DNA of 64,000 nt from Brevundimonas fontaquae (GTDB lineage Bacteria; Pseudomonadota; Alphaproteobacteria; Caulobacterales; Caulobacteraceae): contig NZ_CP070968.1 of the NCBI RefSeq assembly GCF_017086445.1, positions 186,001 through 250,000 of the forward strand, in the 5' to 3' direction. Shown piece by piece: positions 54,909 to 61,712 of the stretch. The translations under genes were made by a program, and so were the position numbers. Below the pieces are notes generated by a model that saw only the letters and a list, made by a program, of their open reading frames with translations, searched no databases and was not told the DNA's origin. Positions within the stretch are counted from its first letter, which is position 1; every line of letters starts with the position of its first letter.

Positions 54909-55490
54909 AGATCGGCCCGGTCTTCACCAGGGACCGACGCCGCAGACGAAGAGTGGTGAGACGTGATGACGAACCGGCCGCAGCCGGGGACAGGTGAAAC
55001 CCAGGGGGTCAGAGCGCCTTGAGCGCGTTGACGTGATTAGGGAGCCCGTCCGCGGACTTCATCAAGGCCAGCAGCGCACACAGCTGCATCAACAGGCCGA
55101 ACACATGACTGCACTCGACCGAGCGCCAACGTCGTTTTCACTCTTGCGTCTGGGAGGTCGTCCACACATGACGTCCCTGATGACGACACCCCAGAAAAGC
55201 TGGTCAGGTGGAGGTCGTCCACACCATCACGTCATGATCGATGCTCGCATGACTGGAGACGAAACGGACTGTCCCGCTGCGCTTCTCGCTATGGGGAGAG
55301 CAGCGGGTCAGTTGGCTATGTTGCGTATCTGGCTTGTTGGCGAAGTATCATGTTCGGCGTCTGAATTCGCGAACCAACTTCATACCTTCGGATGACACCC
55401 CATGAGCGACGGCGATAATCAAAGAACGACCGTCTAGCCACGATCCCAAGTGCGGCATCTTGCTCAATATCTGTCTGCCTATGCAGAAGG
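54909..55490. other. Right flank of the IS110 element and AT-richer gap
   Basis: No protein gene is supported in 582 bp. The first ~240 bp are GC-rich with many short dyads and are the candidate guide-RNA region. The segment 55154-55220 has two direct copies of GGAGGTCGTCCACAC about 56 bp apart, the second being part of the inverted-repeat arm. The last ~250 bp have lower GC and precede the XRE gene (which reads leftward into them). Confidence 0.5.
55169..55234 (-). repeat. 66-bp inverted repeat, right arm
   Basis: Perfect reverse complement of 53812-53877. It is preceded by a second copy of GGAGGTCGTCCACAC at 55154-55168. Confidence 0.92.
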
Positions 55491-55757
55491 CTAAGTCGAC
55501 TTTGGTTTTCGCCCAGGCGTCATAGCCTTCAGTTTCGAGTAGCCCTCAGGTGGCCGTGTGAGGAACTCGGCGACGGTGACATCGAGAACCGAGGCTAGTT
55601 TGTCCAGCATGTCCACACTAGCGTTCCCAAGCTCTCTTTCGAGTTCGCTGATATAGGCCCGGTCAACACCTGCGTCGGCGGCGAGGCGTTCCTGCGATAC
55701 GCCTCGCTCGGTCCTCAGCCGCCTCAGATTCCATGCGACCAGCGCGCGTCCGTTCAT
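55491..55757 (-). CDS. XRE-family helix-turn-helix regulator
   Basis: An 88-residue protein that is almost entirely a Cro/CI helix-turn-helix (WNLRRLRTERGVSQERLAADAGVDRAYISELERELGNASVDMLDKLASVLDV), with a basic tail ending PGRKPKST. It probably represses genes in the right-hand island module or its own promoter. It is divergent from the small membrane protein gene at 55831, with a 73-bp gap that would hold shared operators. Similar small regulators are common in integrative elements. Confidence 0.9.
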   Translation of the reverse strand: MNGRALVAWNLRRLRTERGVSQERLAADAGVDRAYISELERELGNASVDMLDKLASVLDVTVAEFLTRPPEGYSKLKAMTPGRKPKST

Positions 55758-55830
55758 CAGCGCTAAGCGCCAGATTCAACCTCCATTAAACCACGGGGTA
55801 TAGCCTACAGATTAAATCGTGAGGGCTGTG

Positions 55831-56220
55831 ATGACCGAGAATGAGAAGGGCGTACTGGGCTGCATGGGATTGGTGGGCGCAGGCGTTTTAGTGTGGGCGA
55901 GCATCTATTACATCGGCTGGGGCATGGAAATTATGCGCGACCCTAAGGGCTACGCAGCGCGGCAGGAGGCCGCAGCCGCCGAATATGCCGCTGAACAAAA
56001 GCAGCAGGCTGATAAGGCGGCTGCTGAAGAGGCTGCCAAACAAGCGCGATATGCCGAAGCCGAACGGCGTGACGTCGAGCAGCGGGAAAAGGAAAATGCC
56101 TGCATTCGCGAGTTCGATTACGAAACCTGCCGGCGTATCTACAACCCGACGACAGAGGAGCTAGAGGCTCAGATCGCAATCTCGCAGCGGGCAAACCGGA
56201 TCGCCGAAGCCTACAGGTAG
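55831..56220 (+). CDS. Small membrane protein with coiled-coil, unknown function
   Basis: A 129-residue protein: one transmembrane helix (about residues 7-28, VLGCMGLVGAGVLVWASIYYIGW), then a long Ala/Glu/Lys/Gln-rich coiled-coil (about 40-90) and a C-terminal part with two Cys (CIREFDYETCRRIY). I do not recognise it. A GTG at 55819 in frame is possible, but GAGGG lies 6-7 nt before the ATG at 55831. It is convergent with the serine recombinase gene (10-bp gap) and divergent from the XRE gene. Lower GC than the backbone suggests foreign origin. Confidence 0.65.
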   Translation: MTENEKGVLGCMGLVGAGVLVWASIYYIGWGMEIMRDPKGYAARQEAAAAEYAAEQKQQADKAAAEEAAKQARYAEAERRDVEQREKENACIREFDYETCRRIYNPTTEELEAQIAISQRANRIAEAYR

Positions 56221-56230
56221 CGGGAATCGG

Positions 56231-58363
56231 TCACGTGATTGCTCCCGATCCGACGACGGTAACATCCGCCTCGGGCGCAGACGCTCGTATCGGTTCGAAC
56301 GTCGCCTGCGCATAAGCACCGGAAAATCGCGGCGGTCGACTGCTTGTCTGCTGCTCATAAAGCGCACGCCATTGTTCATCTGTGAGGTCACGGTCGTTCC
56401 ACACCCATCCGCGATTGGTTTGACCCAGACGTATTGAGCGAACAGAGCCGTCCCTCCTGAATTGCGCCAAAGCTATGCGAGCGCGGGTCTCGTCGAGTTT
56501 AACCTCCAATGCCGTGGGTTCACGACCACGGTCATTGAAAGCACTGATCATTTCACTGAAAGGCAAGGGCCGATCCGCATCATCGAGCAGGCGCGCAATT
56601 ATGGCAGTGTCGCGCCAGATTCCTTCTTCCTCCGCCGTGAGCGTCCGGTGCAAATCCACCCAAAACCGGAAGGTGGCGATCGGAAGTCCATGCACGTCCT
56701 CGGCACCACGCCCATGCATAATCTTCCGATCAAGCATGGCATGATCGACCAAGCGGCTGATCTCGCCTTCGACCATCACCCTGACGGCTCCCGCCCCCCG
56801 CCCGTCAGGCCTGCGGCCTTCGGCGTCGTATGGGCTCACAGTGATCTTGGAGATGAGGCCGCGCAGAATAGCCTTGGCGCGCGTGGCGTCGCGTTCATCG
56901 CCCGTCAGCGCCACCCCAAGATTCTGCAACAAGACAGCAATGCGTTGCGTCAGCACCTCCGTGGTGAGGCTTGCCGGTGCGGCAGGAGGCCCAGCACGCA
57001 TCTCGCGATCGAGCCGATCCTTTTCAGCGCCGAGCGTGTTCAGATTGTCGTTTATCAGCGCTGCCGCATATCCGCTGGCGCCGGATTTGGCCTGCGAGAT
57101 GAGGTTGTTAATCTCTCGCTCGACCTCGCCAAGGCGCAGTTTTGATCGTTCATACCTATCCCCACCTTCGGCACGCGCAGGCCCCTGTTCTCGCAGATAT
57201 TCCGGGATAAACCATTCAACGATACTGGGGCGGGATAGACGTTGCGCCAATCCCTCCAAGACCACCTGTTCAAGGGCCTCTCGCCGAACGCGCCGTGCAT
57301 TCGCACACGCTTTCATACGATGGGCGGTACAGCCCATGTTGGTCGCAACCTGGTTGAACGGCCCTCCGCACATGCCGCACCGGACCAGTCCGCTGAGCAG
57401 ATAAGTCGGACGACGACGATCGCGCAATTTGGATGGCGGGCGCCTGGACAGACGCTCCTGGTTTCGGTCCCAGATGTCTTGAGGAACGATGCGCAGCCAC
57501 GGCGCATCATGCTCGATCCGATCGGCCACATCATTCTTGCGTCTGGTTACTCGGCCGGTCTTTTCGTCATAAGATGTCTTCACCTTGCCATGAATGACCT
57601 TGCCGACAATGATCGGGTTGCGAAGCAGTCCTGACATTGACCGGCTTACGCCGATGATCGTGTTCGGGTGCCACATTTTCCCGCCCTCGGGCGTGGGGAT
57701 TCCCTCCTTGGTTAACTCCACAGCGATTTGATGCGGGCTCTTTCCGGCATCAAAATCCTCGTTGACCCGAAGCACGACCCTGGACGTGACGGGGTCGATC
57801 TCGAGCCGCTTGATATGCGCACCTCGACTATTGAGTTTTGGGTTTCCGCTTTCATCCAGCTCATTGACGTGATGGAAGCCGTAGGGAGGCTCGCCCATGA
57901 TTTTGCCACGCGTAGCCGCAGCCAGTCGCCCTCTGGTGGTACGCTCAGCGATCTTCTCGCTCTCCATCTCCGCTATCTCGGCGAAGAGCGAAAACTCCAT
58001 CCGCGACATCACACCCTTGTCGTGCGTGTAGATCACAACATTGGCGTCCTTCAGGCGATAGTTGGCATGATGGAGCTCTCGCGCGTTGCGGCCCAAGCGA
58101 TCCAGGTGAAACACGCAGATCACATCAGCCAACCCCGCTTCGGCGGCGGCCATTGCATCAAGGTATCCCGTCCGACGCGCAACTGACCGTCCGGACTTGG
58201 CCTTGTCTTGAAACTCGCCCACGACCACCCACCCGTGACGCTCGCAATCGGCTCGCAGTACGGCGATCTGGTCATCCGCAGACATCGGGTTTTGATGGCT
58301 GTCGGAAAACCGGCCAAGCAAGATGGCCCGCGACCCAGGCGGCGGCAGCGGCTTGTCAAACAT
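56231..58363 (-). CDS. Large serine recombinase
   Basis: A 710-residue large serine integrase/resolvase. The N-terminal catalytic domain has LGRFSDSHQN (nucleophile Ser20, Arg18), DQIAVLRADCERHGW and FHLDRLGRNARELH; the recombinase domain (about 190-330) includes PPYGFHHVNE; a zinc ribbon CGMCGG...C...C (about 365-395) and a coiled-coil (about 430-490, EREINNLISQAKSG) follow; the remaining ~200 residues are unlike typical integrases. GGGAGGTGA 5 nt before the ATG at 58363 fixes the start; the frame is open to 58636 but not conserved-looking. It overlaps the preceding small gene by 8 bp. Confidence 0.9.
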   Translation of the reverse strand: MFDKPLPPPGSRAILLGRFSDSHQNPMSADDQIAVLRADCERHGWVVVGEFQDKAKSGRSVARRTGYLDAMAAAEAGLADVICVFHLDRLGRNARELHHANYRLKDANVVIYTHDKGVMSRMEFSLFAEIAEMESEKIAERTTRGRLAAATRGKIMGEPPYGFHHVNELDESGNPKLNSRGAHIKRLEIDPVTSRVVLRVNEDFDAGKSPHQIAVELTKEGIPTPEGGKMWHPNTIIGVSRSMSGLLRNPIIVGKVIHGKVKTSYDEKTGRVTRRKNDVADRIEHDAPWLRIVPQDIWDRNQERLSRRPPSKLRDRRRPTYLLSGLVRCGMCGGPFNQVATNMGCTAHRMKACANARRVRREALEQVVLEGLAQRLSRPSIVEWFIPEYLREQGPARAEGGDRYERSKLRLGEVEREINNLISQAKSGASGYAAALINDNLNTLGAEKDRLDREMRAGPPAAPASLTTEVLTQRIAVLLQNLGVALTGDERDATRAKAILRGLISKITVSPYDAEGRRPDGRGAGAVRVMVEGEISRLVDHAMLDRKIMHGRGAEDVHGLPIATFRFWVDLHRTLTAEEEGIWRDTAIIARLLDDADRPLPFSEMISAFNDRGREPTALEVKLDETRARIALAQFRRDGSVRSIRLGQTNRGWVWNDRDLTDEQWRALYEQQTSSRPPRFSGAYAQATFEPIRASAPEADVTVVGSGAIT

Positions 58364-58562
58364 GACGGTCACCTCCCTTTGCGTCACGCTGGGCAGCGAG
58401 ACGAGCGAGGCTGAGCACCAGCGGCAGCAGCAAACGGTCCTCATCTGATAGCTCAGGATACATATCCCGTTCGCGTCGAACCTGTGCGCGGCGCCAGAGC
58501 TCCTCATCCAGACATCCCGAAGTCGGCGAGGCCGGCGAATATGTGCTGCATCGATCTGACAT
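58356..58562 (-). CDS. Small hypothetical protein, overlaps the recombinase start
   Basis: A 68-residue acidic-to-neutral protein (MSDRCSTYSPASPTSGCLDEE...), with a helical centre (RRERDMYPELSDEDRLLLPLVLSLARLA). It overlaps the serine recombinase start by 8 bp and follows the next small gene after 3 bp, which supports a real gene in a tight operon. No family is recognised. Confidence 0.5.
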   Translation of the reverse strand: MSDRCSTYSPASPTSGCLDEELWRRAQVRRERDMYPELSDEDRLLLPLVLSLARLAAQRDAKGGDRHV

Positions 58563-58565
58563 GCC

Positions 58566-58868
58566 TCAGCCCTCCTCGGACATCCGATCTTCCCCATCCA
58601 CATTCGGATGGGGACTGGCAGATCGCACCATCTCAATCAGTCGGCGCATGACCTGGGACGGATCGCTGCCGACGGCCTTGTACTCGCCGTCGATGAGCCC
58701 GATCGCCATGCGTCCGTGGACGTCTATGACCAACTCCCTACGTCGCAGATTGAGCCGAAGAGAACGGGGCTTCCGCCTCGTTCTCCGGGCGAAAGAATGC
58801 ACGCTGGCGAACAGCTGACGTTTGACCGCGCAACGTATCTGGCCAAGGCTATTCACGCTCACCTCCAT
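58566..58868 (-). CDS. Small hypothetical protein in the recombinase operon
   Basis: A 100-residue protein from the ATG at 58868 (MEVSVNSLGQIRCAVKRQLF...), overlapping the preceding gene by 20 bp. The frame is open to 59030, but the extra part is low in coding character. A basic middle (FARRTRRKPRSLRLNLRRRELVIDVHGRMAIGLIDGEYKAVG) could bind nucleic acid. I do not recognise the family. Confidence 0.48.
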   Translation of the reverse strand: MEVSVNSLGQIRCAVKRQLFASVHSFARRTRRKPRSLRLNLRRRELVIDVHGRMAIGLIDGEYKAVGSDPSQVMRRLIEMVRSASPHPNVDGEDRMSEEG

Positions 58869-59088
58869 TACCGACAGTCTGTTCTTCCTCGTAAGGCAGG
58901 GGGTAGGTGATGCCGTGCTCCACGAACTCGTCTGGGAGATCGACCCAACGGTCCAGACTTGGATCCTTTGCCAGCTCGGCACGCAGCCATTCGTCGCTGA
59001 TCCAAGGACTGCGGCGCTCGACGGTGCCATCGCGGAGCTGAGCGCACAGGTAGAACACTTGAAACCTCGTCGGTCGCTCTCCGCTCAT
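58849..59088 (-). CDS. Small hypothetical acidic protein in the recombinase operon
   Basis: A 79-residue, Trp- and Glu-rich protein (MSGERPTRFQVFYLCAQLRDG...; WISDEWLRAELAKDP; DRWVDLPDEFVEHG). It overlaps its upstream neighbour by 4 bp (59085-59088) and the downstream one by 20 bp, a pattern of translational coupling. No domain is recognised. Acidic small proteins in mobile elements are sometimes anti-defence factors, but nothing in the sequence proves that here. Confidence 0.55.
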   Translation of the reverse strand: MSGERPTRFQVFYLCAQLRDGTVERRSPWISDEWLRAELAKDPSLDRWVDLPDEFVEHGITYPLPYEEEQTVGNGGERE

Positions 59089-59408
59089 TGGTCGCCCTCG
59101 TAAAATCGAAACACCATCTTTCCGTCGACGCCGGTGGCGTCGAATGTCCCAAGCTCGGGCACTTTGACGCCCGCGCCAGCGACGCCGGCCTTCACGACCA
59201 CTTCCACCAGCAGGTGGAGCACACGCTCCACGACCGCGTCGTTGAGTGCGAACGGCTCGGCATCGACGATCTCGCGGATGAGATCGATTGGCTGAAGGGC
59301 CTCGGACCCGACGAGCCGCGCCGACCCCCTCAGCACGATTTCACCCTTCGCGATCTCCGCTCGCTCGAACGCCTCGCGGGCGATCGGTTTGGGGATACTC
59401 GACTCCAT
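59085..59408 (-). CDS. Small hypothetical protein, first gene of the recombinase operon
   Basis: A 107-residue protein (MESSIPKPIAREAFERAEIAKG...), with a helical centre (VVERVLHLLVEVVVKAGVAGAG) and a C-terminal VPELGTFDATGVDGKMVFRFYEGDQ that looks like beta strands. There are two adjacent ATG codons; AAGGAGGT (59415-59422) is 3 nt before the first and 6 nt before the second, so the second (59408) is preferred. This is a near-perfect ribosome site, the strongest in the module, so the operon is likely well expressed. Function unknown. Confidence 0.58.
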   Translation of the reverse strand: MESSIPKPIAREAFERAEIAKGEIVLRGSARLVGSEALQPIDLIREIVDAEPFALNDAVVERVLHLLVEVVVKAGVAGAGVKVPELGTFDATGVDGKMVFRFYEGDQ

Positions 59409-59411
59409 CAT

Positions 59412-59711
59412 TGCACCTCCTTATGCTTGGACTTCCTAAGCATGAGCGATAACGCTTCAGATGCAACGGATTAATTATCTGATTTTGTTGTCGAAAATAG
59501 CACTTGACACTCCTGGTCCGCTACGGCCGAAATTCATAAGCAAACCCATAAACATACAGCTTGCCTCGCGACATGAAGAGCCGTGACGGCCGGGTCGCGC
59601 ACCCTCCGCGCGGCAAATCCTGACAACTTTCTTGCTTGATTAGGCAATCCGAGAGCAATAAATGATTGCCCCGTTCGGCGATTCGACGCCGTCAGCACGA
59701 GGCAGATCGTC
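59412..59711. other. AT-rich gap between the recombinase operon and the excisionase-like gene
   Basis: These 300 bp hold the ribosome site and probable promoter of the leftward operon, plus probable control sequences of the rightward integrase pair. GC content drops to well below the flanks near 59470-59540 (ATTAATTATCTGATTTTG stretch). A TTGACA occurs near 59507 on the plus strand without a good partner box. No gene is supported. Confidence 0.5.
59423..59443 (-). promoter_or_regulatory. Inverted repeat before the recombinase operon, possible operator
   Basis: ATGCTT (59423-59428) and AAGCAT (59438-59443) form a dyad with a further GG/CC pairing inside, directly upstream of the AAGGAGGT ribosome site. 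It could be an operator for the XRE regulator or a 5' UTR hairpin; this is inference. Confidence 0.4.
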
Positions 59712-60209
59712 ATGGGCTCGCCCATCAGACTTCCCGCACAGACATGTTCCAGAAGCGCGAACAACGACCGCTTTCACGCGCTGGCCACCCAGTTGATAAG
59801 GATTGAAAGGCAGGCAGACGGACGGGTTAGAGCCGCTAGTCCCTGGCTTCCGGAACGGCCTAGGCACGATGCCGTCGAACGAAGTGTCCAGCGGCGGTCA
59901 CCGAGTGATCCCAAATACATACCGGACGCCTGGCCGGCCCTGCTCAGCCAGGATGTGCTGTCGGCCTATACGGGGATGAGCAAAGAGACGCTCGGAGGCA
60001 TCCTTACCGTCCGTCCGCTCGACCTTGGAGCACGATGCGTACGTTACAGGCGTTCAGACATCGACGCATGGCTGGAGACTCTCCCACAACGCGGCGAAAC
60101 CCATGCGCCGCCCTCACCTCCGGACGCACAGGACGGCCTGCAGAGCGGGAGCCGCACAGAAGACGCCCTTGAGAGAGTCAGAGCTCGAACCGCCGGGCGT
60201 CGGTCGTGA
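59712..60209 (+). CDS. Excisionase/AlpA-like helix-turn-helix protein, start uncertain
   Basis: The C-terminal half (about residues 68-128 of 165) has the MerR-like winged helix of excisionase and AlpA proteins: PDAWPALLSQDVLSAYTGMSKETLGGIL, then RYRRSDIDAWLETLPQ, where the RRSDIDAWL wing is characteristic. Such proteins steer the integrase toward excision. The N-terminal ~60 residues are not recognisable; 59712 is the only ATG, so the real start may be a downstream TTG or GTG. The stop overlaps the integrase GTG (GTGA), so the two are translationally coupled. Confidence 0.7.
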   Translation: MGSPIRLPAQTCSRSANNDRFHALATQLIRIERQADGRVRAASPWLPERPRHDAVERSVQRRSPSDPKYIPDAWPALLSQDVLSAYTGMSKETLGGILTVRPLDLGARCVRYRRSDIDAWLETLPQRGETHAPPSPPDAQDGLQSGSRTEDALERVRARTAGRRS

Positions 60210-61360
60210 CGGACGAGCCCAGTCCGCCTATTCGATACGTCCAACGCAACCGTCGCAACGGCCAGACCTATCTGTACTTTCGAAAGGGCGCCTATCGTGA
60301 AGGCCCTCTCCTGTCGCCCGATGGCTCCGAGGCGTTGCGGGCGGAGGTCGCCGCCATCCTGCGCCGTATGGCGACGGCGGAGACTGCTGCAAAGACCCCT
60401 CGCCCCAATACGATCGGCGGCATGCTGTCCGCTTACAACAGGTCGGCCGAGTTCATCTCTAAAGCGCGCTCCACCCAGCGCGCCTACCAGGACTACATCG
60501 ACGAGATGATCTCGGATCTCGGCGACGTCATGCTCTCCGATGTGTCCCAGGCATGGTTGCGGGCCCTGAGGGACGACTCGGCGCCGCGCGGACACCGGGC
60601 GGCGAACCTTCGCATGCAGGTGCTGAAAAACGCTCTAGCGCCGGCGATCGACGATCAGACCGATGACCGCATCTCCGGTGACCCCTTTCTAAAACTCGCA
60701 AAGGTCAAACGCCCGCACGCCCTCGGCGAGCCTCATCCGACCTGGACGGACGACGAAGTCTCTGCAGTGCTGGAGGAATGCCTCAGGCGCGGCCTTCCCG
60801 GACTAGCGCGGGCGGTAGGCCTTGGCCGGTATGCCGGCTTCAGACGCCAGACGATCTGCGCCCTCCCCAGGTCCGCTCGCGTCCCCACACGCGCCTCGGA
60901 CGGCTCTGAGCACATCCGCCTTCTGTGGCTCACGGAGAAACGAAAGGTGGCCTGCGACAAGCGGGAGGATCCCCGCCTTACAGCCTTGATCGACAGCACG
61001 CCGGATCGAGGCCCTACAATCGCCTACAACGACCGTGGACAGCCCTTCCGCGAACGAGGGCTGAACCAGTCGCTGGATCGGGTTCTGTTGAGCCTAGCCA
61101 AGGCAGGAAAGGTTCGAGCCGGGGTCAACGCCAAAGGCGAGCTCACCTGTCCGCTGGACATCCACGGCCTACGACATGCGCGAGGCAATGAGATCGCCGA
61201 GTCGGGCGGCTCCGACGCCGAAATCATGAGCCACCTGGAACATGCGACCGATCGAGCGGCGCGAATCTATCGTCGCCAAGCCAGCCGTCGCCGCCTCGCG
61301 GATGCGGCCCAAGACCGGATCGATCAGTCTGTGCGCGCGATGTCGAAAAAAGACGCCTAA
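60206..61360 (+). CDS. Tyrosine recombinase/integrase of the tRNA-Arg island
   Basis: A 384-residue phage-type integrase. A SAM-like core-binding domain (about 75-160) is followed by the catalytic domain with the Arg in GRYAGFRRQTI (about 213), HGLRHARG (His and Arg near 319-322), SHLEHATD (His) and the nucleophile Tyr in ARIYRRQ (about 355). All catalytic positions are present. The GTG start overlaps the excisionase-like gene by 4 bp. It lies 131 bp from the 3' end of the intact tRNA-Arg gene, which carries the 52-bp repeat it would use as attachment site. Confidence 0.93.
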   Translation: MTDEPSPPIRYVQRNRRNGQTYLYFRKGAYREGPLLSPDGSEALRAEVAAILRRMATAETAAKTPRPNTIGGMLSAYNRSAEFISKARSTQRAYQDYIDEMISDLGDVMLSDVSQAWLRALRDDSAPRGHRAANLRMQVLKNALAPAIDDQTDDRISGDPFLKLAKVKRPHALGEPHPTWTDDEVSAVLEECLRRGLPGLARAVGLGRYAGFRRQTICALPRSARVPTRASDGSEHIRLLWLTEKRKVACDKREDPRLTALIDSTPDRGPTIAYNDRGQPFRERGLNQSLDRVLLSLAKAGKVRAGVNAKGELTCPLDIHGLRHARGNEIAESGGSDAEIMSHLEHATDRAARIYRRQASRRRLADAAQDRIDQSVRAMSKKDA

Positions 61361-61491
61361 CGCATCGGAAAACGATGCTGCGATCGCTCTGTAAAAAAGC
61401 CTGTAAAACCACTGTAAAAACAGCCGGCCGCTTCAGGTTTTGTGGGAACTCGCCTTGAGACCAAAAGATTGCCTTCAAAAGAGAAAGCAAG

Positions 61492-61543
61492 TGGCGCACC
61501 CGGAGCGATTCGAACGCCCGACCCTCAGATTCGTAGTCTGATG
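61492..61543 (-). repeat. attR-like site: 52-bp repeat inside the intact tRNA-Arg
   Basis: Identical to 38131-38182 over 52 bp. It covers the encoded CCA, 3' acceptor strand, T arm, variable loop, anticodon loop and the 5' strand of the anticodon stem. Confidence 0.9.
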
Positions 61544-61568
61544 CTCTATCCAGCTGAGCTACGGGTGC
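61492..61568 (-). tRNA. tRNA-Arg (anticodon ACG)
   Basis: A 77-nt cloverleaf on the minus strand: acceptor GCACCCG paired with CGGGTGC, D arm GCTCAGCTGGATAGAGC, anticodon stem TCAGA/TCTGA with loop CTACGAA (anticodon ACG), T loop TTCGAAT and an encoded CCA. It reads the CGN Arg codons with inosine at the wobble position. Its 3' end is the island integration site. Confidence 0.97.
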
Positions 61569-61712
61569 GGCTGCCTTGCGGCGAGGGCGGGTCTTTAGCC
61601 GGTGGATCGGGCGGACGCAAGCGGGGGAATGCAGTTTCTGCATATGAAGCGGTTGGCGTGGCGGCTGCGACGGCTTAGGCCTGTCTGACGCTCCCCTGCT
61701 TTCGGATCTTCC

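Larger units (their letters stand above)
53812..55234 (+). mobile_element. IS110-family insertion sequence, boundaries approximate
   Basis: The transposase gene (53895-54908) is flanked by non-coding DNA as in IS110/IS1111 elements, with a long downstream non-coding part. A 66-bp perfect inverted repeat (53812-53877 and 55169-55234) brackets it; usual IS1111 repeats are only about 10-17 bp and subterminal, so the true ends are uncertain. A guide (bridge or seek) RNA, known in this family, may be encoded in one of the flanks, most likely 54909-55150 if this is an IS1111-type member. Confidence 0.68.
38131..61543. mobile_element. Genomic island integrated at tRNA-Arg, carrying a cellulose operon
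   Basis: About 23.4 kb lie between two perfect 52-bp direct repeats of the tRNA-Arg 3' end. The intact tRNA, a tyrosine integrase and an excisionase-like gene are together at the right end, the standard layout of a tRNA-integrated element. Cargo from left: truncated IS5 copy; DUF3597, OmpA-like and MscS-related genes; IS5 copy; bcsRQABCDZ; IS110; XRE regulator; membrane protein; large serine recombinase and small unknown genes. No conjugation or phage structural genes are visible, so it would be non-autonomous or mobilised by helpers. Island limits rest on the repeats; nested or successive insertions are possible. Confidence 0.82.

Noticed and set aside
54994..55395. A 133-codon open frame downstream of the IS110 transposase
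   Set aside because: It runs through the inverted repeat and the likely guide-RNA region, with no protein-like pattern.
61442..61678. An open frame across the tRNA-Arg gene (with GAPGAIRTPDPQIRSL)
   Set aside because: It is the well-known false protein produced by translating the strand opposite a tRNA gene.
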